In this document: piece by piece, positions 53,147 to 61,811 of the stretch
How positions within the stretch are numbered: the stretch's first letter is position 1
Layout: the number at the start of each line of letters is the position of its first letter
Origin: Thalassobius sp002708925
Lineage (GTDB): Bacteria; Pseudomonadota; Alphaproteobacteria; Rhodobacterales; Rhodobacteraceae
Assembly (NCBI RefSeq): GCF_049803795.1
Contig: NZ_JBNAGJ010000003.1
Coordinates: 372,001-436,000, forward strand
Reading direction: 5' to 3'
DNA: 64,000 nucleotides
Made by a program: the position numbers and the translations under genes
Notes under the pieces: model-generated
The model's input: the letters and a program-made list of their open reading frames with translations, nothing else
The model's database searches: none
What the model was told of the DNA's origin: nothing

Positions 53147-53218
53147 CTTTCTTTGCTCTGCCAATACTCCGGGGGGCCACCCGCAGGGGGGCGGGGGCAG
53201 AGCCCCCAAAACCCCGGC
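53147..53218 (+). repeat. intergenic TTTCTTTGC/AAATACTCC repeat, copy 4
   Basis: CTTTCTTTGCTCTGCCAATA, then CTCCGGGGGG, followed by GGGGGC-AGA-GCCCCC. It ends at the dnaB stop (53219-53221) and is antisense to dnaB. The GC hairpin could act as a dnaB terminator on the minus strand, though without a T-tract. Confidence 0.7.
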
Positions 53219-54703
53219 TTAATATCCCTCGTCCGGCCCCTGCTGCCAGGCCTTGGCCAGGTTGCCAAACCGCGTGAACTGCGCCTCGAACGCCAGCTCG
53301 ACCGTGCCGATGGGGCCGTGGCGCTGCTTGCCGACAATGACCTCGGCCTTGCCATGCAGACGCTCCATCGCGGCGATCCACTCTTCCATCTTTTCCAGCT
53401 CGTGCTCGCCCGGTTTTTCGCGTTCCTTATAATACTCCTCGCGGAACACGAACATCACCACGTCCGCATCCTGTTCGATCGAGCCACTCTCGCGCAGGTC
53501 CGACAGCTGCGGGCGTTTGTCGTCCCGGCTTTCCACCTGACGGCTTAGCTGCGACAGCGCGATCACCGGAATGTTCAGCTCTTTCGCAATGGCCTTCATC
53601 CCCATCGAGATCTCGGCAATCTCGTTCACCCGGTTATCCGACATGCCGCGGCACAGCTGCAGATAGTCGATGATCAGCAGGTCCAGCCCATGCGTCCGTT
53701 TCAGGCGCCGGGCCCGTGCGGCCAGTTGGCTGATCGGCAGGGCCGGGGTGTCGTCGATGAACAGGGGGCAGGCCTCCAGTTCCTTGGCGGCTTCCACGAA
53801 GCGGCGGAATTCGCCCTCGGTCATGTCACCCTGACGGATCTTATGCGAGGAAATCTCGGACGCTTCGGCCAGAACCCGACCCGCCAGCTGCTCGGCGCTC
53901 ATTTCAAGGCTGAAAAAGCCCACCACGCCGCCATCCACGGCGCCCTCGGTCCCGTCCGGTTTCAGCCCGCGTTTATAGGCCTTGGCCACGTTGAACGCGA
54001 TGTTGGTCGCCAGCGAGGTTTTCCCCATCGACGGACGCCCCGCAAGGATCAGCAGGTCCGAGGGGTGCAGCCCCCCCAGCTGTTTGTCCAGATCGGCCAA
54101 CCCGGTGGAAATCCCGGCCATGCCGCCGCCACGCTGATAGGCCTCGTTGGTGACGTTCACCGCCTCGGTCACGGCCTTCAGGAAGGACACGAACCCGCTG
54201 TCGGTCTGGCCCTGTTCGGACAGTTTATAGAGCGCCTGTTCGGCGTCGACGATCTGTTCCTTGGGCTCCGAGGCCACGTCCACGCGCTGCGCCTTGGTGG
54301 CGATGTTGTTGCCCAGGCCAATCAGCTCGCGGCGGATCGCCATGTCATAGATCATCTGCGCGTAATCGCGCGCCGCATAGGCCGAGATCGCCGCCCCCGC
54401 CAGACGCGCCAGATAGGCCGGCCCGCCCAGTTCCTGAAGGCCCGCGTCATCCTCAAGGAAGGCTTTCAACGTCACCGGGCTGGCCAGCGCGTTCTTGGCG
54501 ATACGCGCGGCGGCCACCTCGTAGATGCGGGCGTGGACCGGGTCATAGAAATGCCCCGCCCCGATGATCGAGGCCACGCGGTCATAGATGTCATTATTGG
54601 TCAGGATCGCGCCCAGAAGCTGTTGCTCAGCCTCGATGGAATGCGGCATCGGATCGGTGCCGTCGGTTTGTTCAGCGCTGTCGATCTTGGCGATTTCGTT
54701 CAT
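53219..54703 (-). CDS. dnaB: replicative DNA helicase
   Basis: This 494-residue hexameric helicase of the replication fork has the N-terminal domain (PHSIEAEQQLLGAIL), a linker, then the RecA-like domain with Walker A GRPSMGKTSLATN (near residue 220). DYLQLCRGM and SQLSRQVESRDDKRPQLSDLRESGSIEQDADVV complete it (read in parts). Full length. Upstream lies a pair of DnaA-box-like sites (54772-54801). Confidence 0.96.
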   Translation of the reverse strand: MNEIAKIDSAEQTDGTDPMPHSIEAEQQLLGAILTNNDIYDRVASIIGAGHFYDPVHARIYEVAAARIAKNALASPVTLKAFLEDDAGLQELGGPAYLARLAGAAISAYAARDYAQMIYDMAIRRELIGLGNNIATKAQRVDVASEPKEQIVDAEQALYKLSEQGQTDSGFVSFLKAVTEAVNVTNEAYQRGGGMAGISTGLADLDKQLGGLHPSDLLILAGRPSMGKTSLATNIAFNVAKAYKRGLKPDGTEGAVDGGVVGFFSLEMSAEQLAGRVLAEASEISSHKIRQGDMTEGEFRRFVEAAKELEACPLFIDDTPALPISQLAARARRLKRTHGLDLLIIDYLQLCRGMSDNRVNEIAEISMGMKAIAKELNIPVIALSQLSRQVESRDDKRPQLSDLRESGSIEQDADVVMFVFREEYYKEREKPGEHELEKMEEWIAAMERLHGKAEVIVGKQRHGPIGTVELAFEAQFTRFGNLAKAWQQGPDEGY

Positions 54704-54743
54704 CTGTCCCTGTCTCCCGATGGGAGGAGTTCATACAGAATCC

Positions 54744-54757
54744 GCCTGCGGGCAGGC
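54744..54757. other. 14-bp palindrome in the dnaB leader
   Basis: GCCTGC-GG-GCAGGC (54744-54757) would fold as a short hairpin in the dnaB 5' leader, about 40 bases before the start codon. Confidence 0.45.
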
Positions 54758-54771
54758 AAATTGTATGTTTT

Positions 54772-54801
54772 TGGGGATAAGCTGTTGGCAACTTATCCCC
54801 A
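54772..54801. promoter_or_regulatory. inverted pair of DnaA-box-like 9-mers upstream of dnaB
   Basis: TTATCCCCA occurs on the plus strand at 54793-54801 and on the minus strand at 54780-54772. Together they form a perfect 9-bp inverted repeat (GGGGATAAG/CTTATCCCC) with 10-base spacing. Each differs from the DnaA box TTATCCACA by one base. No T-tract follows on either strand, so this is a protein site more than a terminator. Confidence 0.5.
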
Positions 54802-54851
54802 TACCGCATCATGTGGCAAAAAGGCTTGGCGGGTCAATATCTGGGGTGCTC

Positions 54852-55532
54852 TTAGCCCTTTTTGCGGGCCTCTTGCCAGGGGCGGGGGCTGGTCAGGAAG
54901 GCTTCGACCTCTTTGAGGGTGTTCTCATCAAAGGCCTTGGCGGCGCGGGCCTCGGCCAGCACATCCCACCAGGTGCACAGGTGGTGCAGTTTAACGCCAT
55001 GATCGCCCAAGGTTTTCTCGGTCTCGGGGAAAATGCCGTAGTAGAAGATCACCGCCGTGTGCCCACAGGAGGCCCCGGTTTCGCGAATCGCGTCCACGAA
55101 AGACAGTTTGCTGCCGCCATCGGTGGTCAGATCCTCGACCAGCAGCACGCGTTCGCCTTCGGACATGGCGCCCTCGATGCGGGCGTTGCGGCCGTAGCCT
55201 TTGGGTTTCTTGCGCACATAGGTCATGGGCAGAGCCATGCGCTCGGCGACCATCGCGGCAAAGGGAATGCCCGCTGTTTCGCCGCCGGCGATGTTATCGA
55301 AGGCTTCGAAACCGGCCTCGCGCATGACGGTGACGGTCAGGAAATCCATCAGGGTGCTACGGATGCGCGGGTAAGAGATCAGTTTGCGGCAGTCGATATA
55401 GGTGGGGCTGGGCAGGCCCGAGGCCAGGGTAAAGGGTTCGTCCGCGTTGAAATGCACGGCCTTGATTTCCAGCAACATCCGGGCGGTCAGGCGGGCGATT
55501 TCCTCTTTGGTGGGGTAGGCGGCGGGGATCAT
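54852..55532 (-). CDS. pyrE: orotate phosphoribosyltransferase
   Basis: This 226-residue enzyme joins orotate and PRPP to give OMP in pyrimidine synthesis. It has the PRPP motif VLLVEDLTTDGGSK (near residue 130), KKPKGYGRNARIEG and PSPTYIDCRKLISYPR. The start MIPAAYPTKEEI (ATG 55532) matches the family; the longer frame to 55904 lies within pyrC. It is co-oriented with pyrC upstream. Confidence 0.95.
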   Translation of the reverse strand: MIPAAYPTKEEIARLTARMLLEIKAVHFNADEPFTLASGLPSPTYIDCRKLISYPRIRSTLMDFLTVTVMREAGFEAFDNIAGGETAGIPFAAMVAERMALPMTYVRKKPKGYGRNARIEGAMSEGERVLLVEDLTTDGGSKLSFVDAIRETGASCGHTAVIFYYGIFPETEKTLGDHGVKLHHLCTWWDVLAEARAAKAFDENTLKEVEAFLTSPRPWQEARKKG

Positions 55533-55579
55533 CTGCGGTGTCCTTTTGTTGGAACCGGGGGCGCGCTGGGTGGGTGCGG

Positions 55580-55617
55580 GCGCCTCCGGCGGGAGTATTT
55601 GGCGAGCAAAGAAGGGC
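55580..55617 (-). repeat. intergenic TTTCTTTGC/AAATACTCC repeat, copy 5
   Basis: On the minus strand, directly after the pyrC stop: CCCTTCTTTGCTCGCCAAAT, then ACTCCCGCCGGAGGCGC. This is the copy closest to copy 1. It includes the CTCC-CGCC-GGAG hairpin and is in sense orientation. Confidence 0.75.
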
Positions 55618-56658
55618 TTAGGCGGTGACGTGCCAGTGCACGGGGAAGCCCGGATCAAAGACCGTGACGGGACCGTCATCGGAGTGGATTTTGGCGGGCC
55701 ACTGGGCGGGGGCGCCTTTGGTGAGGGTGAGGGTGCCGCTATTGGTGGGTTTGCGGTAGAAGGCGGGGCCGTTGAGCGCGGTGAAGGCTTCGAGGGTGTC
55801 CAGTGCGTTTTCTTCTTCGAAGACATGGGCCAGCAGGGCCATGGTGTTGGTGGCGGTAAAGCAGCCGGCGCAGCCGCAGCCGGTTTCCTTGGCCGCGTCC
55901 ACATGCGGGGCGCTGTCGGTGCCCAGGAAGAAGCGTTTGTCGCCCGAGGTGGCGGCGGCGCGCAGGGCCAGGCGGTGGGATTCGCGTTTGGCGACGGGCA
56001 GGCAGTAGTAATGCGGTTTGATCCCGCCCACCAGGATGTGGTTGCGGTTGATGATCAGGTGATGGGTGGTGATTGTGGCGCCCAGATCGGTGTCGTTGGC
56101 TTTGACATAGTCTACGCCGTCGCTGGTGGTGATATGTTCCATCACCACGCGCAGGCCGGGGGTGGCGCGGCGGATCGGGTCCAGCACGCGGTCGATGAAG
56201 ACGGCCTCGCGGTCGAAGATGTCGATGTCTGTGTCGGTGACCTCGCCGTGGACGCAGAGGGGCATGCCGATTTCGGCCATTTTTTCCAGCACGGGGCGGA
56301 CTTTGTCGAAGTTACGCACGCCCGAGGCGGAATTGGTGGTGGCCCCAGCGGGATAGAGTTTCACCGACGCGCACAGCCCGGTTTCGAACGCATGGGCGAC
56401 GTCGGCGGGATCTGTGTCCTCGGTCAGGTAGAGCGTCATCAGCGGCTCGAATGTCATATCGACGGGCAGCGCGGCCAGGATCCGGTCGCGATAGCTGGCG
56501 GCATCGGCGCTGGTGACCACGGGCGGGACCAGGTTCGGCATGATGATGGCGCGGCCAAAATGGCGGGCGGTTTCGGGCAGGACAGCCCGCAGCATTGCGC
56601 CATCGCGCAGGTGCAGGTGCCAGTCATCGGGGCGTGTGATGGTGATCGAGGTGCTCAT
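55618..56658 (-). CDS. pyrC: dihydroorotase
   Basis: This 346-residue type II dihydroorotase has the zinc motif DWHLHLRDG (about 12-20), PAGATTNS, HGEVTD and GTDSAPH, with the carboxylated-lysine region ASVKLYPAG. It catalyses ring closure of carbamoyl-aspartate. It is in the same direction as pyrE, separated by an 85-base spacer containing repeat copy 5. Confidence 0.95.
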   Translation of the reverse strand: MSTSITITRPDDWHLHLRDGAMLRAVLPETARHFGRAIIMPNLVPPVVTSADAASYRDRILAALPVDMTFEPLMTLYLTEDTDPADVAHAFETGLCASVKLYPAGATTNSASGVRNFDKVRPVLEKMAEIGMPLCVHGEVTDTDIDIFDREAVFIDRVLDPIRRATPGLRVVMEHITTSDGVDYVKANDTDLGATITTHHLIINRNHILVGGIKPHYYCLPVAKRESHRLALRAAATSGDKRFFLGTDSAPHVDAAKETGCGCAGCFTATNTMALLAHVFEEENALDTLEAFTALNGPAFYRKPTNSGTLTLTKGAPAQWPAKIHSDDGPVTVFDPGFPVHWHVTA

Positions 56659-56718
56659 GCCTTTGCGATTACACCGATCCGGGCGCGTGGACCAGTGGGT
56701 AGGCGCGCGAAATCGGTG

Positions 56719-57672
56719 TCAGGCGGCGGGAATCTCGATCTTGCCCTCGGCGGCGGCCTTCTCTAGCGCGTCCAGTCGGCGGCGAATGCGCGGAGCGTGC
56801 ATCCGCGCCACCACGTTGCGGCACAAGATGGTGGCCAGATAGGGGCGGTCCTGCACATCCAGACGGGTCAGCAGGCCGCGCAGATACGAGGGGTGATTGC
56901 GCCGGGCGCGGTAGAGTTCGGCAAAGGCAGCCGCCGAGAAACTGCCGCGTCCGGCCTGGCTGAGAACGGTGAAGAGCAGGTCCATCGTCAACAGCTCGGT
57001 TTGTAGCGCGTCGCCCATGTTGGGCATCCGCAGCTTTGTCACATTGGGGCGCGTGAACAGCGCCGCGTGCATGGCGTCCAGATCCTCGTGCGGGTCGTAG
57101 AACACATAGGTCTGATCAGCCGCGTCGATCATATCGGGCGCATAGCCATAGCGATCCGAGAAAGAGGTGCGGCGCATTTCGATGAAACGGTCATCCCATT
57201 CGGTGATGCGCGGGTCCAGCGTGGCCTGGGGCTGGACGGCCAGCACCGTGGCCCCCGGCGCGGCGACGGAAAAGGCTGCGGCCGCATAGCCGCACGGGCC
57301 CGCGCCATAGAACACCACGCGGTCGAATTCCTCGAAGAAACCATCGTCGATCAGCTGATCGAACATGGCATAGACGGCCTCGTCCCGAAACCAGGTGTCC
57401 CCATCCGAAATCAGCGCCAGATGCGACCAGCCGTGTTCGCGCGCGACTTCCCATCCCAGGGGCTGCGCGGTTTCCGACAGGGCCTGAATGCCTTGCAGGG
57501 ATTCGAAGGTGACGATCAGGGTTTCGTCCAGATCCGCGAAGGCCGCGAAATGACGCTTGCCCAGGGGTTCGAAAAAGCCTGTTTCCTCGGAAATTTCCTG
57601 CAACTTGCCCAGCCAGGCGGGCTTCTTCAGCCCAGCCAGAGGGGTTTGCAGCAGTTTCTTCAGGTCCGTCAT
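56719..57672 (-). CDS. alpha/beta-fold protein often labelled PAPS reductase
   Basis: The 317-residue product begins MTDLKKLLQTPLAGLKKPAW. ATG 57672 is preferred over 57681 because AAGGA lies 8 bases before it. The sequence KRHFAAFADLDETLIVTFES, WSHLALISDGDTWFRD and VVFYGAGPCGYAAAAFSVAA (a nucleophile-elbow-like GxGPCG) looks like an alpha/beta-hydrolase-type fold. I recall Roseobacter homologues carrying the label phosphoadenosine phosphosulfate reductase, but no PAPS reductase motif is visible. Function unknown. Confidence 0.75.
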   Translation of the reverse strand: MTDLKKLLQTPLAGLKKPAWLGKLQEISEETGFFEPLGKRHFAAFADLDETLIVTFESLQGIQALSETAQPLGWEVAREHGWSHLALISDGDTWFRDEAVYAMFDQLIDDGFFEEFDRVVFYGAGPCGYAAAAFSVAAPGATVLAVQPQATLDPRITEWDDRFIEMRRTSFSDRYGYAPDMIDAADQTYVFYDPHEDLDAMHAALFTRPNVTKLRMPNMGDALQTELLTMDLLFTVLSQAGRGSFSAAAFAELYRARRNHPSYLRGLLTRLDVQDRPYLATILCRNVVARMHAPRIRRRLDALEKAAAEGKIEIPAA

Positions 57673-57759
57673 ACCACTCATCCTTAACGCCCGCTTTAAC
57701 GCAGACCATTATCATGGATTTTTTTCTACGGGTCCAATGGGGCGAAAATGCGGAGATTC

Positions 57760-58830
57760 CTAGGGCTTTCTGCGGGCGCCATCGTGCCGGGCCATTGCGC
57801 GCCGGGCGTGATGTGACAGAACGCGCGCCGCCTGCGGCGGAAGCGGCCGCGAGGGGGGCGTCATCATCAGCCGTCCCATCAGGGCGCGGTAGGGTTCGCG
57901 TTGCAGCAGCTCATGCAGCCGCGCTTTGCGCCAGGCCACCGCCTGGTCGTGCAGACGCGCCAGTTCGGGATCGGATTTCAGCGCCGCCAGTTCGGCCTGC
58001 ATCCGCGGGGCGAGGGCCTGAATGGACAGATCCTGCGCCTCGCACCAGTTGCGTTCCACCCAGTAATCCATGCCCAGCATATGATCGGAATGCACAGCGC
58101 GGCCGCGATCGGCCTTCAGCAGGTAGCTCTCCATCGCGCCCAGCGGATAGTGATTGAGCTGCGCCAGCGCGTAATTGGCCTGCCCATAGGTGGAAAATAT
58201 CCGGGTAGAGCGGAATTTGCGATCCAGCTCGCGCCCCTCGCCATCGAACCAGCGGGCATCGGGCAGGCGGTCTGCATCCGGGCGGCGGGGGCGGTGAACC
58301 CCCAGCCGCGCATAGGTGCCATCATTGCGATAAAGCGTCTTGAACATGGTGCTGCGCCAGGGCCAGTGCATGATTTCCGGCGCAGCGCGGGTGAACTGGG
58401 CGGTGATGGGGCGGTCCTCATAGGCGACCTGACCGCCATTGCCGAACAAGCGCCAGGTCAGCGTGATCGCGGTGGCCTGCGGCAGGGCCGCGGTCAGCGC
58501 CTGCACTGTGCGGTCTCCGGTATGGATGTTCACGAACTCATCCACGTCCAGCGGCAGCAGCCAGTCGGCGCGCCGCACGATGGGCAGATCCGAGGCCCGG
58601 TTGAGCGCGGTAAACTGGATGCCGCGCGTATCATACGGGCCATTATTGCGTTTATGCACCACCAGCCCCATGTCCTGAAGCCGGTCCAGCATCGCATCCG
58701 TCCCGTCTTGGCAATCGTTCGAGAACACCAGAAATTCGCCAAACCCGCAGGCGCGGTGGTGGGCCAGCCATTCCAGCAGGAAAGCCGCCTCGTTGCGCAG
58801 GCACGCGATGGCCAGGAACCGCTGGGCCAT
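57760..58830 (-). CDS. glycosyltransferase family 2-like protein (operon gene 4)
   Basis: This 356-residue protein has the motif series FLAIACLRNEAAFLLEWLAH, SNDCQDGTD (37-45), ADWLLPLDVDEF (88-99), TWRLFGNGG, HRPRRP, LNHYPLGAMESYLLK and YWVERNWCEAQDLSIQ. This family binds a nucleotide sugar through the DVDEF acidic cluster. It starts directly next to the stop of the fusion gene (no gap). Its C-terminus is basic (HHARRAMARHDGARRKP). It probably acts on a surface or secreted glycan. Confidence 0.85.
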   Translation of the reverse strand: MAQRFLAIACLRNEAAFLLEWLAHHRACGFGEFLVFSNDCQDGTDAMLDRLQDMGLVVHKRNNGPYDTRGIQFTALNRASDLPIVRRADWLLPLDVDEFVNIHTGDRTVQALTAALPQATAITLTWRLFGNGGQVAYEDRPITAQFTRAAPEIMHWPWRSTMFKTLYRNDGTYARLGVHRPRRPDADRLPDARWFDGEGRELDRKFRSTRIFSTYGQANYALAQLNHYPLGAMESYLLKADRGRAVHSDHMLGMDYWVERNWCEAQDLSIQALAPRMQAELAALKSDPELARLHDQAVAWRKARLHELLQREPYRALMGRLMMTPPSRPLPPQAARVLSHHARRAMARHDGARRKP

Positions 58831-61161
58831 CTAGCTCTCCATATCCAGGGCCAGGGCCCAGGCGACGCGCTCGGTCTGGTTCAGCTTCAAGGCGCGGGCC
58901 TGATCGTAGAGTTCCTGAAATTCGGGCATGGCGTGCAGCTCATCGGCCTTGGCGCGGTGCCAGGCCAGCCCCTTTCGGTGCAGCGCGCTGAGGGTGTCAT
59001 CGGCCATCAGCCGGTCATATTCGGCCCGCAATCGCAGGATATTGCGCTGAATGGTCAGATCGCGGTGATCGTTCCAGTCCATGCGGATCCAATAATTCAG
59101 CCCGATCGAGCGATCCACATGCAGCGCCCGCCCACGCTGGCGCTTGATCAGGAAGCTCTCGGCCGAGCGCAGCGCGTAATGGTTCAGCTGGATCAGGTCA
59201 TAGCCGATGGATTTTTTGGAACTGCGCCAACCGTTCTTGAGCGCCTCCTGGGTCATGTCCTGCCCCGAGCCGTTCACCCATTTGACCTGCCCGGCCGCGC
59301 TTTCGTCCAGCTTGTTGGGGCGGTGGCAGCTTAGCTTTCCATAGGCGCCGGTATTGCGGAACAGCGTTTTGAACCCCCAGACAGTGTGCGGCTTGGGGCA
59401 GAATTTCGGGGCGCAGCGGTCGAACTGTTCAATCACGAACCGATCCGCCAGATCGTGCACGCCTGAATGGCCGAACAGCCGCCAGGTCATGGCCACATTG
59501 GTGGCATCGGGCACGGCCTTGAAAAACGCGCGCAGCGTGCCATCCCCGCAGCGGATGTTGATAAACTCGTCCACGTCGATATGCGCGATCCAGTCGGCCT
59601 GTTGCAGGGCCGGTTCCTTCAGCGCGTTGTCCAGGGCGAATTGCTGAGGCGAATTGCCCGACCAGTCATCGTTATTGCGATGTTGCAGGACGCCCATTTC
59701 CTGAAGCCGGTGCAGGATCTGATCGGTCCCGTCGGAACAATCATTGGTGTAGATCAGGAAATTCTTTACCCCGATGGCCCGGTGATACGCGACCCATTCG
59801 ACGATATAGGGGGCCTCGTTTTTCATGCAGCCCACGATCAGCGTGTTGGTCCCGTCGGGCGCGGGGGGATAGGCGGGGCCGGGGACGTCCTCGTTGATTT
59901 TGCCCAGGCGGTTATGCGGCTTGAACGAGGATTTCTGCAATTTGGCAAAGTTCTGCGCGGCCAGCGGCGGCATAATTGCCTGCGTTTCGGGGCTAAGACC
60001 GGGGATCGTCCCCTGTGAGGCGCCGGTTTCCTGCACGGCCTCGCGCCGGGCGCGTTTTTCAGACCGGGTGGTGCGGTCGATCCGCCCCATGAAGGCCAGC
60101 AGATATTGCGACGCGCGATAGCCCAGCTGCGTGGGGCTTTCCACCCACGGGGCGCTGGGCGTGTCGGGGGTGAAATTCGCAGGCGACAGCGCCGGGTGAT
60201 CCCGGCACAGCTGCGCATTCGCGGCGGCAAACCCGTCCGAAACGGCGCTTAGGCTGCCGGCGGGAATGGGCGGGGCCTCAAAGGTGACTTCCTCCAGCAG
60301 GGATTTCCACAGTTTGCGCGGGATCAGCCGATCCGAGCGCGCCAGCAGCCGCAGCAGCAGCGCATTCATCTGCCGTGCCCGCGCCACCGTGACGGCCGAG
60401 GGCTGCGCCGGGGGGCGGGCGCTGTCAGCCCGGCCAATCTGAACGTCCAGATCAAACGATTCGCAGATTTCCCGCGTGACGGTTTCCCCGTAAAACAGCG
60501 CCGCGTCATAGGGGCGCAATGTCACCGAATCCGCGCCGAAGACGGTCTCCCATTCGTGCACCAGGCGCGGATAATCCAGCCAGAAGGCGGGGCATTGGGT
60601 TTCCTGATACTGGCCTTTGTCGGGGTCAATCACATGCCCGTCCAGCAGCGCATCGTCCCACCAGTCCGCCGATCCGGCCATGTCCAGCTCCAGCTCCAGC
60701 GAGGCAGCCCGCCCCTCCATCACCTGAGCGCCGTAATGCCGGGCCAGCAGGCGGGCCTGCTCGTCCACATGGGCGAGAATGCGGATGTCCTGGGACAGGG
60801 GTGACAGCAGATCGTGCAGGCGCGCGATTTCGGACGGGCGCGCCAGCGAGGCCCCCAGCTGGCTGGCCGACAGGATCATCGTATGCGGCCGATGGGTGGC
60901 GATTTCCTGCGCCAGCCCGCGCGCGACGCTTTCATACAGTCGCTGCTGGTCCTCTGTCTGCGTATAGCCGCGATTGTGGCGCAAAGGATCCACATGATCG
61001 GCATCGGTGACGGCCATGAACAGGCGGGTGTGGTTCTTGTTCCCGGCCGAGCGCGGATACAGAATGCCCTTGGTCAGCAATTGTTCGCGCTTGGCGGCCA
61101 GCACGTCCTGTAGGCGGCTGGCCCCGACATGTTCCAGACCGATATGAACAAACAGGCGCAT
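58831..61161 (-). CDS. fusion protein: sulfotransferase-like domain plus family-2 glycosyltransferase
   Basis: This 776-residue protein starts at MRLFVHIGLEHVGAS (ATG 61161, one-base overlap with the sulfotransferase stop). Residues about 1-255 resemble the sulfotransferase fold: a HIGLEHVGAS strand/loop where PAPS-binding proteins have GLPKTGTT, then LLTKGILYPRSAGNKNH. The P-loop is degenerate (no K-[ST]-G-T-[ST]). Residues about 255-435 are a low-similarity linker. Residues about 439-776 are a glycosyltransferase with TNDCSDGTD (472-480), ADWIAHIDVDEF (522-533), HRPNKL, LNHYALRSAESFLIKRQRG and YWIRMDWND. Confidence 0.83.
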   Translation of the reverse strand: MRLFVHIGLEHVGASRLQDVLAAKREQLLTKGILYPRSAGNKNHTRLFMAVTDADHVDPLRHNRGYTQTEDQQRLYESVARGLAQEIATHRPHTMILSASQLGASLARPSEIARLHDLLSPLSQDIRILAHVDEQARLLARHYGAQVMEGRAASLELELDMAGSADWWDDALLDGHVIDPDKGQYQETQCPAFWLDYPRLVHEWETVFGADSVTLRPYDAALFYGETVTREICESFDLDVQIGRADSARPPAQPSAVTVARARQMNALLLRLLARSDRLIPRKLWKSLLEEVTFEAPPIPAGSLSAVSDGFAAANAQLCRDHPALSPANFTPDTPSAPWVESPTQLGYRASQYLLAFMGRIDRTTRSEKRARREAVQETGASQGTIPGLSPETQAIMPPLAAQNFAKLQKSSFKPHNRLGKINEDVPGPAYPPAPDGTNTLIVGCMKNEAPYIVEWVAYHRAIGVKNFLIYTNDCSDGTDQILHRLQEMGVLQHRNNDDWSGNSPQQFALDNALKEPALQQADWIAHIDVDEFINIRCGDGTLRAFFKAVPDATNVAMTWRLFGHSGVHDLADRFVIEQFDRCAPKFCPKPHTVWGFKTLFRNTGAYGKLSCHRPNKLDESAAGQVKWVNGSGQDMTQEALKNGWRSSKKSIGYDLIQLNHYALRSAESFLIKRQRGRALHVDRSIGLNYWIRMDWNDHRDLTIQRNILRLRAEYDRLMADDTLSALHRKGLAWHRAKADELHAMPEFQELYDQARALKLNQTERVAWALALDMES

Positions 61162-61811
61162 CAGACGGTTTCCTTGGGCTTGCGGCGCGGGGCGGTACGG
61201 TTTCGGTTGGCCTTGCCCCACCAGGTGATTTCATGTTGCAAAAAGCGCGACAGCTGCGCCCTGGCGTCCCCGGCCTGCACGTCCAGAATCAGAAAGTCCG
61301 GGTCATCGGCGAACAGCCGTTCCAGATGGGCATAATGCGCGCAGATCCATTGCACACGCTGAGCCGGATCGTCGCCATAGCCCTGCGGCAGACCGGGGAT
61401 ATGGCCGGCGGGCAGGCGCTCGGTGCCCAGGTTGGACCAGCGCATGATGGAATTCGACAGCGCCTCGGGGGGGCGCCAGGTGGCGACAAAGCGCGTTTGC
61501 GGATGATGTGTGCGGATCGCGTCAATCAGCCCCCAGTCCATCTGCGGCCACAGCGAATGCCCCTCGCGCAGGGTGCTGATTTCCGAAAGCGCATCGAAAT
61601 GATCCAGGGCCTCTAGCGGGTCGCCGGTGCTGAAATAGCTGCGATACATCAGTTCCCCGACAAAGGCATTGTGCAGGCTGCTGTCCGGTGTCTGCCGCTT
61701 GCGGATGCGGTAATCGGCCGTCCGCAGCCCCGACACCCGCAGCGCATGGGCCAGGGTGGTCGTGCCCGACTTGGGCAGCCCCAGATTGACGATGCGCAGC
61801 CGCTCGCTCAT
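61161..61811 (-). CDS. sulfotransferase family protein
   Basis: This 216-residue protein begins MSERLRIVNLGLPKSGTTTLAHALR, with the PAPS 5'-phosphosulfate loop (PKSGTTTL). Downstream FVATWRPPEALSNSIMRW fits the 3'-phosphate-binding region. It overlaps the genes on both sides (1 and 4 bases). Upstream open sequence to 61949 is shadow. It would transfer sulfate from PAPS to a hydroxyl on a carbohydrate or peptide. The substrate is unknown, but its partners are glycosyltransferases. Confidence 0.87.
   Translation of the reverse strand: MSERLRIVNLGLPKSGTTTLAHALRVSGLRTADYRIRKRQTPDSSLHNAFVGELMYRSYFSTGDPLEALDHFDALSEISTLREGHSLWPQMDWGLIDAIRTHHPQTRFVATWRPPEALSNSIMRWSNLGTERLPAGHIPGLPQGYGDDPAQRVQWICAHYAHLERLFADDPDFLILDVQAGDARAQLSRFLQHEITWWGKANRNRTAPRRKPKETV

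Noticed and set aside
54781..54801. Inverted repeat as a Rho-independent terminator of pyrE
   Set aside because: The stem is not followed by a T-tract on either strand; a protein site is more likely.
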